The notes: a model not told the origin generated them from the sequence alone. Counted from the stretch's first letter, positions 50,768-63,323 are shown. The stretch is DNA of 64,000 nt from Asterochloris sp. CNOR1 (GCA_963969365.1 OZ017754.1:496001-560000); one strand, 5' to 3'. Numbers and translations: made by a program.

Positions 50768-53700
50768 ATGGGCAAAAACGAGTTCCTGACACCCAAGGCG
50801 GTACGTGTGCATGGCACCGTCTTCTGCCACTTTCCGCGTCATCGCATCTATATCAGCTTTGCAGCTGCTTACTGCTCTGTGCACTGCAGATTGGCAACAG
50901 AATCAAGGCCAAGGGTCTGCAGAAGCTGAGATGGTACTGTCAGATGTGCCAGAAGCAGTGTCGCGACGAGAATGGCTTCAAATGCCACCAGAACAGCGAG
51001 TCCCACAAGCGCCAGATGGAGGTGTTTGGCCAGAATCCAGGTACGCAGCAGCAAGATGCTGCCTTGCTCTGCTCTGCACTGTGCTCCAGCACGTGGTGCA
51101 ATGTCCTGGACAGCACAAGGCAAACCCTCAAGCATGCTGCAGCTGTCTGCCTCCAGCAGCACGTGCAGCAATCCCTCAGGGTAGCACAGGCATGTCTGAT
51201 GTCTCTGCACAGTGACACTTCAGCTCAGCAGAGCTGGCTGTGCTCGGCAGTAGCTGCGGGCGCTGGGTGCCATGCCCTGGGTACAGGCCATCCTCATTTG
51301 TGATGCTGTTCTTCTGGAAGGCAAGTCATTCAGAGGGGTTGCTGCACCTGCAGCGCTCAACTCAAGACGGTGCCAGTACCTGCGTACAGCAAGGCAGCTG
51401 CTATTCCTGCAATGGCTGATTCCGAGCACGGCAGGGTAAATGGCTGATGACTGCACTGAAGGTGCCCAGGGCTGTCTCATGCACTGCGAAGCAAACGATG
51501 ATGCAGGGCTGCTCAGGGTCGAGCACAGGGGACCAGCAAAGCAGCTGATGGTTCAGGCTGAGTGCGGTCCCCCGCTGCACTGCAGGGCGAGTGATCTATG
51601 GCTACACAGAGGAATTTGAGAAGGGCTTCATGGAGCTGCTGAAAAGGGCCCACCCCAACACCCGCGTGGCAGCCAAGGTACCCTGTCAGTGCATCTTGCC
51701 AAGGTGGCAAAGGACCCTTCAAGCACTGCTGCAATGTTTGCAAAGAGCTCTAAAGACTAGGCACAAGCGCTTGTGCTTTGCACAAGCGTCCTGGAGAAGC
51801 CTTCAGGCAGCAGGCTTCTGCAATTGGGTCAGCCACAAACTTCAAGCAGTTTTCTGGTGGCCCCTGCTCACCAGTAAGGGCTCAGTGCACACAGTCATGT
51901 GGCAGTGGCGTCTGACCATGGCATTCTGCGCTCAGGTGGTCTACAATGAGTACATCGCGGACCGCCACCATGTGCACATGAACTCCACCAAGTGGCTCAC
52001 ACTGTCAGAGTTCGTGCAGCACCTCGGCGAGACAGGTGAGCTACTGCCAACACCCCTTTGGATGGCTCTTGATTGTCCGGCAGGGGAAGCAGCAATGGTC
52101 CCTGCAACGTCAGTGCCTGCTGCCCAAACGGAGAGCTGGCGCTTGCATACGTTCTTGATGCCAAGTTGGCTGAGACGCAGTCCTTCTGCTGTGCCGGCAC
52201 AAAGTTGATCCCCTGAGCAGCTTCTGGCCGCAAAAGTTGGCAGGGAGTATCGAGCCTGCTGCGCTCACGGAACACTGATCAGCTTTCGCTCTGCACTGTG
52301 TGAGTCTGCCCTCATGTGTGCAGGGCAGTGCCGAATAGAGAACACCCCCAAGGGCTGGTTCATCAGCCTGATCAAGGAGGAGGACAAGATCGAGAGGGAG
52401 CGGCGGCTGAAGAGGGAGCGCGCAGAAAAGGGCGAGGAGGAACGCAAGTGGGTGTTCACGCGCGATCTGCAACTCATTGAGGGGTCAACAATTTGGGAGC
52501 CTCACGGCATGAGGCGTCGCCAGCTGTCGCAAGCTTCAGGGCTGAATGTTTATGCGTCTTCCAACATCATGACTCACCTCCATGGTGGCTCAGCTCACAG
52601 GAGGGATGTTGTACCATGCCTACCCAGGTTGCTGCAGCTTTTGCACTGGGATGCTCTCTGGGACTTGTGTGAGGATGCTTGCATGAACAGTAATCTGTCT
52701 TGCATTGGCTCGCCCATGCAACGTTATAGTTATACTCTGCTGGCAGCGGCACTTGTTTCTGCCACGTCGCAATCTGGTCAGCTATGCCCCTGCCTACAGC
52801 AACATGGCAGTCTGTTGCCGGCGTGCCAGACTTGATCCCATATCTGCTGCATCTGTTGTCGGTGCCCAGGTGGCTGTAGGTCTGGCTGGCTGCTATAAGC
52901 CTGCGTCACCTGTGTGCCTTTCCAGGTGGCTGACCGGCTGCGCTGCGCCTGCCTGCAGTGCTTTTGCTGGCTTGTGTGGCGGCGGCAGGGCCTGCCCCTG
53001 CTGCAGTCACCTGCCAGCTGCGTGTCCATGGTCAGGAGGCAGCAGGTCAACAATCACGAGACCCTGCTGCACCCCTTGGCTGGTGCCCAGGTGTTGGCAG
53101 TGCCTGACCAGCTGCCCCCCTGCCTGCAGCCGCGCGATGATTGAGTCGCAGGTGAAGCGGGCCCGCACTGACGGCGCAGAGGACGTGTCTGGTGCAATTG
53201 CCGGCAGCGAGCTGCAGCGGGGCAAGGATGGAGAGGCAGTCAGGATTGCGCTGGCCGGGCCCTCCAGGCTGAAGCCCGCCCTGCTGGAGGCCAAGCCTGA
53301 CCCACTGGCCACCAAGGCCTTTGCTGAGTCTGACCGGTAGGCTTGGGGAGCATGCAAAGGGTAGCTTTGCCTCACATCAGCAAATGCTTCCTCTGAGGGC
53401 AGTCCCTGCACATGTTGCGTGTCTGCTGCATAGGCAAATTAGTACAGGCTGTGGGTGGGTTCAGCTGCACAGCAGCCAGAGTCAGACACTGCTGGGCAGG
53501 TGTGCACACCAAGCATGCCTTCCCTTTGGGGTTGGTACCCTGTGGCGCCGGCACAATGTGGCTGGCTGCATGAGCTGCGTAGGCACTCATCGGCGTGCAT
53601 GTAGGGCTAGGCGAGCAGCCTTCAGCATGAGACGTCTGAGCTGTCTGCAATCCTTCATGTGAAGGTCCGATGCAGTCCCAGCACAGGCACCTCTCGCGCT

Positions 53701-55502
53701 TGGGGCCCACACGGTTAGCTGGCGCCTGCAGGGGTAACAGGGTAGAGGGGTCTGCGAATGGCCACAGCCAGCCCGCTGCCCAGAAACGCAAGACCGCAGT
53801 CCAGGCGGTCATGGAGCAGGAGGAGCAGATGAAGCAGATGAACGCTCAAAGAGCAGCTGCAGCAGCGCCAGCAGCCCTGCTACCCACAGCTGAGACACTG
53901 AAGAAGGCAGGAGATGGGCCGTGGCTGCACAAGCGCATCATTGTCAAGGTCAGGCCTGGTCACTCCTCATTACCTCCTTCATCTAGCCCCAACCTTTCCC
54001 CCCCTGCCTCTGGCTAGCAGCAAGCCTGAGCAGAGATCAGGATGACTCCAATGGCTGCACAAGCCTGTAAAGCGATGCAGCTCTACTGCCTGCGAGCCAG
54101 TGCACTATCCAGGGTGAGGCTGTGGTTTACTTGCTGTGCTGCATCTTTCTGGCTCTGTGGGCACAGGGATTGGGCGCTGTCTGGCACATGGCAATGAGCC
54201 AGGCTTCTCTGAGCACGCATCCACTGGCACCCAGCAAGTGTGTCAGGGACCACATAGCTCAGCACACCGCTGCTGTGCACATTCACAGGTCATTGTAGGG
54301 CAGGACAGGTGCTGATGATCCTTCACACTGTCCCCTTCATGGTCATGACAGCCAACCTCCAGCCCACTGACCAGCAAATCCCTCTAAGCTGCAGCCTCGC
54401 TTTGGGAAGCCACTCAATTAAAAAAGAAGTTTGGGGGTTTCATGCGGGCCAGGCAGGTGTTGCCAGCTGTCGCCTGCCAGGCAGCCATCTTCCAGCACGG
54501 AACAAGCAAGCGACATGCCGTGCCTCCGCAGTACTGCAAGCAGCTGAAGTCTGCTTGCAAAGCTGTGGCTCATTGCAGGGCCGGGCCAGTGAGATCAGCC
54601 GTCTCTGCATCCGCAGCCACCTTCTAGCTCGCCCTGCAGGTAACCAGCAAGTCTCTACAGGCCACAGCCTTGCTTTGGCAAGCCGCCCAAGCCCGGCGGC
54701 AGTGTGGGGCCAGGCAGGTGATGTTAGCTGTCATCACTCTGGCATCCACCCACTAGCACACCCTGCAGGTGATCAGCAAGTCCCTTCGAGACACGGCCTA
54801 CTACAAGAAGAAGGCCCTGGTGCGCAAAATCATGGACGGGTTCATTGGGGAAGTGGAAATGTTGGACTCAGGGGACGTGTTGCGCGTCGACCAGCGCGAG
54901 CTGGAAACAGTGCTGCCTGACATTGGGAAGCCGGTGCTTGTGGTGAGCGGGGAGGGCAGCATTTCGGTGAAGTTTGGCAGGTCACGAGCTGGAGACTTTT
55001 CTCATCTGCAGCAGGTTCACATCTGTGCAGCGGCTTGAGCATTGTGAACTTGCTGCGATGCTGAAGAAGCAGGCCACAGTGCTGCAAGTCTTGGGGAAGC
55101 GGGTCCTGCGACGGATGCTCATGCCTGGCTTTCAAATCTCTGTGGTGGCATGTTGACCAATGCTGGGTCATGCTGCTGGAGACAGTGCTGCCAGACATCA
55201 GGAAGCCTGTGCTTCTGTTGAGTTGCTGCTGCCTGCTACTTGGACATTGCCTTGTTTAGGGCTCGTGGCAGTCCAGAAGCTTAGCAGGTTGCATCCTGCT
55301 GCTCTGTGTGCTGCAAAAATAAGAGAGCACAGCTTTGCAGCACTGCCTGCAGGTGAGCGGCGCTGACAAGGGGGAGGAAGCAATGATGAAGGCAATCCAC
55401 ACAGCAGACTTTGTCGCTGAGATAAAGCTGAAGACTGGCCGCCATGCAGGCCAGTCTGTGAAGCTACCCTATGAGAGCATCTGCAAGTTGCAGAAATCCT
55501 GA
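50768..55502 (+). CDS. KIN17: KIN17 DNA/RNA-binding protein
   Basis: Nuclear protein conserved across eukaryotes, linked to DNA replication/repair and RNA processing. Exons: 50768-50800, 50890-51040, 51586-51677, 51936-52035, 52324-52447, 53130-53336, 53768-53948, 54769-54942, 55353-55502, giving 403 residues, as in animals and plants. It starts MGKNEFLTPKAIGNRIKAKG. The CCHH zinc finger is C28, C31, H44, H50 within RWYCQMCQKQC and GFKCHQNSESH. The winged-helix-like core has VVYNEYIADRHHVHMN and TPKGWFISLI, followed by a charged helix (about residues 145-165, KIERERRLKRERAEKGEEER). The C-terminal SH3-like/KOW tandem starts PWLHKRIIVKV and includes YYKKKALVRKIM and LETVLPDIGKPVLV. Decayed copies of exon 8 ends flank that exon in both introns. 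Confidence 0.95.
54370..54720 (+). repeat. Decayed copies of the KIN17 exon 8 start
   Basis: Exon 8 begins CCCTGCAG/GTGATCAGCAAGTCCC. The preceding intron contains CCCTGCAGGTAACCAGCAAG at about 54641, and a weaker CTGACCAGCAAATCCCT near 54367. Both are followed by CAGCCT(C/T)GCTTTGG(G/C)AAGCC and, later, by related GGCCAGGCAGGTG blocks. The intron is therefore built from repeated segments ending at the true exon. Confidence 0.75.
55175..55225 (+). repeat. Decayed copy of the KIN17 exon 8 end
   Basis: In the intron after exon 8, ACAGTGCTGCCAGACATCAG and GAAGCCTGTGCTTCTG repeat the exon's ACAGTGCTGCCTGACATTGG and GAAGCCGGTGCTTGTG (54908-54942). The copy continues into GTTGAG where the exon has GGTGAG. 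A weaker trace is at 55077-55110. Confidence 0.8.
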
Positions 55503-55921
55503 ATGAGGAAGAGTGCGGAACAGAGCTGGTGCTCAGAGGTTACCACCTCCCCAGATGAATAAGTGATTGACTTCCTGCCTTTCACTTGCTTGTAGAATAT
55601 GTACAGCATGCCAGCAAACAACTGCTGCCATGTCTGCCACAAGTGTAAAGGTCCAACATCAAATCTCAGTGTTAAAGCAGTGACATACAGCCAGCTGTTT
55701 GTGCCACTAGGTTGCAAGTTGCTAGGTGGTCACGTCATTTTCATTGCCAGCGACAGGCTTTGTTGGCACCATGCGTGACTTTTGGCAACACAAGCCAAAG
55801 TACATTCAGCGCTGACGGACCAGACCAGACGATGCAGGCAGCCATGCCTGTGGATGTGCAAAGAAGGGGCCCTTATCATTGTCTACAGCACCAGCCATGG
55901 CCACTATGCGGGCCCACGTGC
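55503..55921. other. 3' spacer between KIN17 and the small minus-strand gene
   Basis: About 420 bp between facing stop codons. It contains TGTAA at 55644 for KIN17. No coding sequence is supported. Confidence 0.5.
55644..55648 (+). terminator. TGTAA polyadenylation signal for KIN17
   Basis: TGTAA lies 142 bp after the KIN17 stop codon, at the distance expected for chlorophyte 3' ends. Confidence 0.5.
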
Positions 55922-56140
55922 TTACTTCTTCTGTGTGTGCGCCTCTGAGGGATTTGCTCCTGGTGCAGAGTACTGTGCAGGGCTGGCCTTGCTGCTGGTC
56001 TGCTGTGGGTTCTCCGGGACAGTCCCTCTGCTGTACATATAATAGGCCGCACCCATAGCGCCCAGAGCAGCAGCTCCCGCAAACAGTCCCTGTTGCCTAC
56101 ATGAGACAGTCAGGTGAGCATCAGATGTGGGTGCGGACAT
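55922..56140 (-). CDS. Small single-span membrane protein, unknown
   Basis: An open frame of 72 residues, unspliced as drawn. The middle reads QQGLFAGAAALGAMGAAYYM, a probable transmembrane helix rich in Gly and Ala. A short basic SRG follows, then a hydrophilic Pro/Ser/Gln-rich tail ending THTQKK-like (stop TAA at 55924-55922). Small proteins of this shape occur in mitochondria and plastids, but I do not recognise the family. TGTAG at 56101-56097 (minus strand) is also a possible splice acceptor, in which case the N-terminus would come from an upstream exon I could not find. Coding status is supported mainly by the clean hydrophobic helix and position in a gap. Confidence 0.45.
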   Translation of the reverse strand: MSAPTSDAHLTVSCRQQGLFAGAAALGAMGAAYYMYSRGTVPENPQQTSSKASPAQYSAPGANPSEAHTQKK

Positions 56141-57195
56141 CACAACATGTCAGGCACCAGCAGAGCATGTCGTGGCACAGCATTCGCACCCAGGCATGTA
56201 GGCTATGTGAGTTGTCTCAGTGCTCTCAAACTCTCAAATGCTAAGCCACCTTCCAAGAGTATTGTTTGTGGTGAGCGGAAGTGATTTTCGGGATGTGAGT
56301 CATTGAGTCTGTGAGGGATTATAGTACATCCATTTCTCTTCTTCCTGCTTTGATACTCGATGAGATATTATTTGGCTTGAAGGGCTGAGCGTTTAGCCCG
56401 CAGGAAGGGTGTACCATCACGTACGTTCTACTGCACATCTGGCACGCTCGGTTCAGAAAAGAGTGGCAGCCCCCTGTCAGAACCGAGCGGACTCGCTGCC
56501 AGCAGACTACCCACAACTTCACAAAACATTCAAGGTACGTGTTGCATCAGGATATTTGGTGGATCAAAGATTGTCAGTCCCTCAGACTTCGGCTTACAGA
56601 GTACAGTACACCTGTCTATGCCAGCCAAGGGATGAGCATGTTTCTGTGATGCAGGCAGACCACTTGTTGTGGAAAGTTGGCTGACGCAGGTGGTCATCGC
56701 TGGTTCATACTTGCTCACTGAGGTCTGGACTCGTATCAGCAGGTGCAGGCTCAGCAGGGCCAGCAGCAGCTGGCTCCGCTGGCTGGCACAGGTGATGCTG
56801 CCAGTCTCTGCCGCTGTGCTGTTTCACAAGTTGCGATATTGTCAGCTGCTTATGCCGCGCTGGTGGTGCCGGCTGTACCTTGCAGGGGCCCTGCTGATAA
56901 GAGCCGTGCCTGGTTGCAGATGCTGGTGCTGGCACCAGCCAGCAAAACATGGCGTACAAAGTGCAGCGGCGCCACCAGGCTGCAGCAGGCAGGCACATGC
57001 GAGGGAGGGAAGCCGTCCTGGAGCACTCTGGGTGCGCCACTTTTGCCGCCCAAGCACACTCTGCGCAACAACCAGTGGTATTTGTTTATGTGGTGAGGTC
57101 TTGCTGCAGGTCTCTTGGGTGGCTCCGGCTGCCTCAGCCCTGCGCCATAGGTTGTCTTGCAGTGTCCTCTTGCTGAGGCACATGTATGAATGCAG
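56141..57195. other. Region holding the unresolved 5' end of the next gene
   Basis: About 1 kb with no complete gene. It should contain the promoter of the small minus-strand gene and the first exon(s) of the plus-strand ELF3-like gene. One candidate exon is 56749-56790 (Gln-rich, after GTGCAG and before GTGATG), but its phase does not join directly to the exon at 57196, so I did not include it. Confidence 0.35.
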
Positions 57196-60100
57196 GCAAA
57201 CTCCCAGTGCCAGCCCTGCGCTCAAGGACCCCTTCCCTGCTCCCCACAGCCCCTCCAGCATGGGAGGCAACTTGCGGGGCCATAGTGGCTCCACTGGAGC
57301 GCCACAGGGCAGCAGCAGCGGGGGCGTGATCAGGCCTCAGGCCAGGTCATGGCGCAAGGGCCTGTCCTCACAGGTGGGGCCAGGTCGCGTGCAGGCTGTC
57401 TGCACCGAGCACAGCACTGAGCCGTAGGCGCAGGCAATCAGCAAAGAAAGGCATGCGGTGCTGGCGATGCTGACCCAGGCACAGGACGCAGGCGCCAGCA
57501 GTGCAACGTGACAAGCATGCAGGCTGCAGGGGCGGGGTCTCCAAGCAGCAATCAGAAGAGCAGCCCATGAGGCGCAGCGCCTGCTCACATCAGAGCTTGG
57601 CATCCTGGACTGACCGCGTTCAGGCAGTCATCGAGGCAGCACCTATGCTTCTGGGGCCGGCCGCTCCCCAGACTGCTGCTTGGCAGGCCATGCTGGCACC
57701 AGGCATCGGGCACAAGCGGCTGCTCAGCGCGTGGGGACACTGTCACTTGCCATGCGTTACTTCGGGGCAGCATGTCACTGCCTGCTGGAAATGATCAACC
57801 AGGGGTCAAGCTGCTGTGCTTCAACATACACAACAATGAAGGCAGGGCTGGGCACAAGCAGGGCAACATTGCAGGTTGTGCACAGCGCAGGTGCAGGTGC
57901 TGGGTGCTGGGTGCACAGACGTGATGAAGCAACATGCAGGCGTGCACCTTTGCGCAGTGCGTCCGCATAAACCAGAGCTTGACGTCCCATCAATCCGCTC
58001 TGAGCCAACTGGTTGCACTGATGGGGGGTTCTGCTCCTAAGATGGCCACTGCAGAAGCAGAGAGCTTGCAGCGGCCTCAGGAAGGCTGACTGGGGCATGG
58101 TTGTGGCATGTGTTGGCTGGCCAAGTCTTCTGGAGCGTGCTGTGACTGTTTGCGGCTGGCTGCATGCAGGCTCGCAAGCTGGCCGGCAGCAAGCGCCCCC
58201 AGTCAGAGGACTTTGCTCAGACCATCCAGGAGCGGAACAAGGAGGGCTCGGCTACCTCTGACGAGCGGGACCACCCAAAGTCAGCACATGTGCATCTGCC
58301 TTCTGTGGTGGCGCAGCAGGCTGCCCAATGTGCATGCACCACCTGATCCGAGGTAGCTGGCAGCTGTCAGGCAGGGGTAGCAGGCTTAAAGTTTGACGGG
58401 TGAGGTGAGCAGCGTGCAGGGCTTGTTGCTGAGAGGCCAGCTGTCTGCAGGCTGGTGCCGCATGGCAGTGCAGGCCCCGTTCTGACTGACTGCAGTCTGG
58501 GTGCGACATCTGCTGTTAGCTGTGCCACCTGCAGGCTAGAGCCACAGGGCAGGGAAGGCCCAAGCAACCGTGGTTTCCCAGAGACGCCATGGTTGTCACC
58601 AAGATGTTCTGCGCCTGCAGGCTGGTGCCCCGAAGTGGTGAAGGTCGCAGGGGGCAGGAGATCGATGAATACTTGATGCGCCTGCTGAGATCTGGGGCAG
58701 CCAATGCTGCGGATGCCACCATGTATCGGCAGGAGGTACACATACACACAGCTCTGCTACTAGACACAAGGCTGCAACAAGGCTGCAGTGCAGCCACTCG
58801 CAGACAAATACAATGAGCAGCTGGCAGACATGTGACCCGCATTGTGGAGCGGCCCAAGAGCCGCCCATTGTTGTGCCTCAAGCGATGGCAGATGCAGGAG
58901 CCAGATGTGTTGGCCATTGGCCAGACAGCAGCCTTGCCACTTTGGCGAGCCATGGCGCCTGAGGCCAGAGGCAGGCTGGCTCTCTCATCTGCATTTTCTT
59001 ACTGCCTGCAGCTGCGCCAGCCCAACCCAGCCCACCCGGTCATGGACCATGGCAGGCTGGCTGGCATCTGCGAAGGAGGGAGCCCCCAAGGTAGGCACCT
59101 GTCAAGATTGCCTCTACCAGACATCGTATCACGATAGTGCTTACAGAGCTGCGCAACCCCGGATGCCATCTGCTGGCTGGGAATCGCGCAGGCATCACGT
59201 TGCGCAACTGTTTCGACTCATTGCTTCCTGTGCCTTTGCCCTACCGGTCTCAGCTGCTGGCAAGCCTCAAGGAGGGCCTGCATTCGTCAGTGCTGAGTGT
59301 CCCCATCTGCATACTGCCTGTATGGCGCCTGGTGCCAGGTCTCCAGGTTGGCGCCGCCCTTCAGCCAGATTACTGCCTGCACCCTCCTGCTTGAAGCTGT
59401 GTGTGGGGGCTGCTGCTCATACGTGACATGTATCCTCCCGCTGCCTGTTTCACAGGGTCCTTGCATGAATGCAGGCACCTCAGTCGGCGCTGCCTTGGGC
59501 CAGATCAGGCAGGTGGACCAGACCAGTGGGCAGAGCACGGAGCCTGAGTCCGAGGGCAGCGGGCAGGAGGGCAGCAGGGAGCAGGCCAATGCTGATCAGT
59601 CAGGGGTGGGGAACAACCGCTCCAACCCCAATGGCAACGGGGTGTCAGACAAGCAGTCTGAGAGGCTGGGGTCGGGAAACTCGTTCAAGCGTCAGCTGTC
59701 CAGGGAGGAGCAGCACGAGCAGGATCGCCAGCAGATGCCGCCGCCGCAGAGTCGAGGTGAGGCTCTCAGCTTGAAGCTGAGCTCTGGTGGGGACGCGGTG
59801 GGCACTCAGGCTGGTGCCCCTGTGTCTGGGTCCATCTACTCTGCAACGGCAGCCGGGTAGGCAGTTGACGTTGCCGCCTCAGCATCAGGGTGGGGCCTGG
59901 AGGTCTATGAGTTGAGCTGTGTTGGGGGCTCAGCAGCTTTGCTAGCATGCATCACTGGCGACTCAGCCAGGGCGCTGTGCATGCTTGCATCCCTGCAGCA
60001 GCAGCAGGACGGGCACCTTGTGGTGAGGCCTGGTGAATCAAGCTGAGCTGTGTTGGGCCTGGTAAGCAGTTAGGGGCTGGTCCTTGCGGACATATCTGCA

Positions 60101-63100
60101 GCTGACTACCTGCCCGCAGCATGCTCAATCCCTCTCCCTGGCTTGCAGCTGCCCAGCTGGCTCCCTTGCAGCATATGCTGTTATGCCGGAGTCAAGGTGG
60201 GGCTGCATGCTCTGATCTGTAGCGAGACACTGCCAGGCCTGTGGTTTTACGGCATGTGAGTGTTGCTCTGACCTGCATGCAGCACACACTCTGCCTGCAC
60301 ACACACTTCAGCAGGCTGCCCAGCCCTGGGAGCCGTCAGCTGGCCAGCACATGGGGACAGCCACTGGCACCATCCAGGCCACCTATCTGCACTTTGAGGG
60401 CACCTTATAATTGCACTGGCTGCAGGGTGCGCCGCAGGACGCCAGCACAGCTTGCAGCCAGAGGTGGGCACCAAGTTCGTGCCCCCCAAGCTGGTGCAGA
60501 CCTTCATGGGGGAGAGTGCCTACAGCGCTGTGAGGGAGACCCTGCTGCAGCAGCAGGCTGCCCACATGCACCAGCTGAGCGAGCTGCACCGTCTTGTGGG
60601 CGTGCAACGCCAGCTGACCCAGCAGCTCAGCTTTGGGGGCGGGAGCTCGGCAGGTGAGCGCAGGCACCCCTGGGTTTCAGGTGTGACAGGCCCTGCATCT
60701 AGCAGGGGCTCTGGCCCCCTGTGAGGCGCTGGAGGCTTTGTTTACACTGTGTTCAGCTGCCCGTTCCAATGCTGTTGGGAATAGAAAGTCTCACTCTGAC
60801 CCCATGGGTTGAGCAGAGCAAGCTCTGTGTTGCGTGCACTGATGCGGGCCCAGAGCTGCCCCCAGCACTCTCATTGTGTTGGCAGATCATCAGCGCGGCC
60901 TGCCAGCATGCAAGCTGCGTGGCAGCCCCCTCTCATCAGCTCCTCAGCCATGCCTGTGCACTGCGCACTTCAACCTGCCTCAATAACACTTCCTCCTGCC
61001 CAAACTCCACAGGCTCACGGCAGCAACCTGCCCCGCCAGCACCGCAGTACCCAGCAGTGTACCGTCCGACTGACCACCAGGGGTACATGGCGCGTGCCAC
61101 GGGCGCACTGGCAGACCCTGGCGCTGCAGGTGTTCAGCACAAGGGGGCTGCAGCAGCCCAGCTGGCTTGGACCGGCAGGGGGCAGCAGGAAGAGGTCACA
61201 GCAGCTGTCAACAGGGCCGCCCAGGGGCTGCGGCACGACCAGCAGCATGGGCCTGCCAAGCCAGAGCTGCAAGGTGTGCTGCCCCTGCTCCGTTGCTGCA
61301 GCCGGAGCGGTGCTGGCAGCACTCAAAAGTCCCACTGCCATGCTTTCTGTGGCCACTGCTGTCTTGATCACCTGGCCCCTGCACTGCAACCTCTGCTGCA
61401 TGCTTTGTAGCAAACGGCGCCCGGGCAGATGTGCGCTGTCTGTGGCCATTGCTGGCTAAGCTGTGTTCACATGCCTCTGCCATGCAGCTGCTGTGCAGAA
61501 CCCCCTGACGCTAGCTCTCCCTTTGTGTATAGGTGGCGGGAGGACATCGCTACCGCCCAACGCCCCTTGGTTTGCAGCGGCCCTGCAGCACTCCATGACC
61601 ATGGCAGCCCAGCACAGGTCCCTGATGCAGTCGGGGGCTGCAGGGGGCTTTGACCCCCTGGCCGCCTGGTACGCAGTCCATTTTGGGCAGACCGCTGAGA
61701 GTTCTGCTGTCTACAGCAACCACCTCACAGGTGTGTGGCTTTGCGTGTGTACAGCTGAGCCTAGCATGTTGGAGTTTGGGCTGCATGTCGGCCACTGGTT
61801 GACTGCCCTGACCCCAGCAGCTCATCTCCATGTCTTGCTCTGCAACCTGACAAGATGGCGCTCCCATGCCAGGCCAAGCCTCAGACCCCCACGAGGGCCT
61901 GAAGGTTGTGTGCTGACCGGTTACTCCCTCTCTGCTGGTAGGGTCCAACCACACTCACAGTGAGCTCTGCTCTGCTGCAGGCATGCACCCTGGCGGGCCC
62001 TGGGCTGATATGGCGCAGCAGTTGTTCATGAGCTCATGGGGTCAGGGCCCCCCGCCTCAGTATGGGCAGGCCTTCATGCAGCACTTGCTGAGGGCTGCGT
62101 CAGGGACAGACGCCACGCCACAGGGGCAGCAGGTGGGACCTGCAAAATTCTGTCTACCTGCTGCTTGTCCCAGCTTGTCAGGAAGGACCTGCACGGTTGC
62201 TGCATTCTCCTGTGTTTGCCACAGGGCCGCAAGCACAGGCTGCACATAAGGTGCTCAAGCAGTCTCCACTTAATGGCAAGCACATAGGCAGGCTGCCTGT
62301 TTATGGCTCATGTGCCCTTGGCGGCTCCATCATTGTGCCCTCCATCAATGTGCACTGAGACGACAGCACCAGCCGCCAACTCTGTCATTGGACATGGCTG
62401 ACTATGCTGCCTGCAGTTGCATTCACATGGTAGGGCAGCGCAGCCCACACCCTCTCAGCATCCGCCTGAGTCGCAGCGGCAGCATGAGCAGCACCAGCCC
62501 CAGCACCAGGAGCACCAGCAGCAGCATGAGGAGGTACCGGGGCATCAGGAGTGCCCTGCCAACTCCCAGCCCCCACACCATGGACACATGCCCCTGCCCA
62601 CTTCAGCTGCCGTGGCTGCTGCTTTGATCGGGGTGCTTGGCCCATCTCAGGGCACCGTCCCTGAGGTGCCCTCGCGCCTGCATGGGCAGGCCACCTCTGA
62701 GGAGTCGACCCCTGGCACCTCGCCCACACGCACAGGTGAGTGCTGATGCTTGCGGCTGTGACCACTGACTGCCATGAGTGGCCTCACTCATACAGGCACG
62801 GGCGTATTTGAGGCTTGCAGTTGCAGCATGTGGCTGCCATGCATAGCCTGTGCATTGCGGACACAGGCACGGGCATGTCTTGCAGCTGTGCTGCATGCTC
62901 GAGTGTCCCGCATGGGTTGCCAGCATTCTGCACATACGCCAGTGGTGTTGCGTATTACCACAGGGGGCTGCGCGTCGTGCTGCACACTGGCAGGCTGGCT
63001 TCAGAACACCATTGAGCGCGACGCCAGTTGCGGAGCAGACAGGCTGTTTTTGCTGCAGGAGACTGGGGAGCCAAGTCGCCCACGGAACATTATCAAATGC

Positions 63101-63293
63101 CTTCGGATGCTGGGCTGGACCGTACTGTCCCCAACATCCAAACAGATGAGGCTTTGGACGTGCCTCAGGTGTGACTTGTTGTGTCTGTGCTCGCCGAGGT
63201 TTTGTACCCCCTTCTTATGCCTCAAGCTCAGCGTATGACTGACACCCTGGCGTATCTGTGCAGGCTGGTGCTCAGTCTGCTTGTGCCTCCTGA
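57196..63293 (+). CDS. Disordered Gln/His-rich protein with ELF3-like helix
   Basis: Exons found: 57196-57373, 58170-58279, 58621-58735, 59012-59090, 59475-59756, 60426-60653, 61013-61273, 61533-61730, 61981-62132, 62417-62735, 63059-63168, 63264-63293. All phases agree, giving about 687 codons; the 5' end is missing. Exon 3 encodes a short helix (QEIDEYLMRLLRSGAA). Exon 6 encodes FVPPKLVQTFMGESAYS, then RETLLQQQAAHMHQLSELHRL and VGVQRQL. The FELHRLxxVQ pattern preceded by a Gln-rich helix is the conserved C-terminal block of plant EARLY FLOWERING 3, a clock evening-complex scaffold. The rest is low complexity: acidic/Gln/Asn in exon 5 and Gln/His-rich in exon 10. Assignment as ELF3-like is an inference from one motif. 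Exon 7 could end at 61129 instead of 61273; both keep frame. Exon 3 has decayed copies upstream. Confidence 0.6.
58444..58562 (+). repeat. Decayed copies of the ELF3-like gene exon 3 start
   Basis: Exon 3 starts CTGCAG/GCTGGTGCCCCGAAG (58615-58635). The intron before it has CTGCAGGCTGGTGCCGCATG near 58446 and CTGCAGGCTAGAGCCACAGG near 58530, both continuing with GCAG and GG-rich sequence in the same order. The three junction-like units are spaced about 85 bp apart. Confidence 0.75.
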
Positions 63294-63323
63294 GCCGTCC
63301 TGAGCAACCCCCTCTATCCTGAC

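Noticed and set aside
56749-56790. Gln-rich candidate first exon of the ELF3-like gene
   Set aside because: Its donor phase does not fit the acceptor phase at 57196 and no start codon is linked to it.
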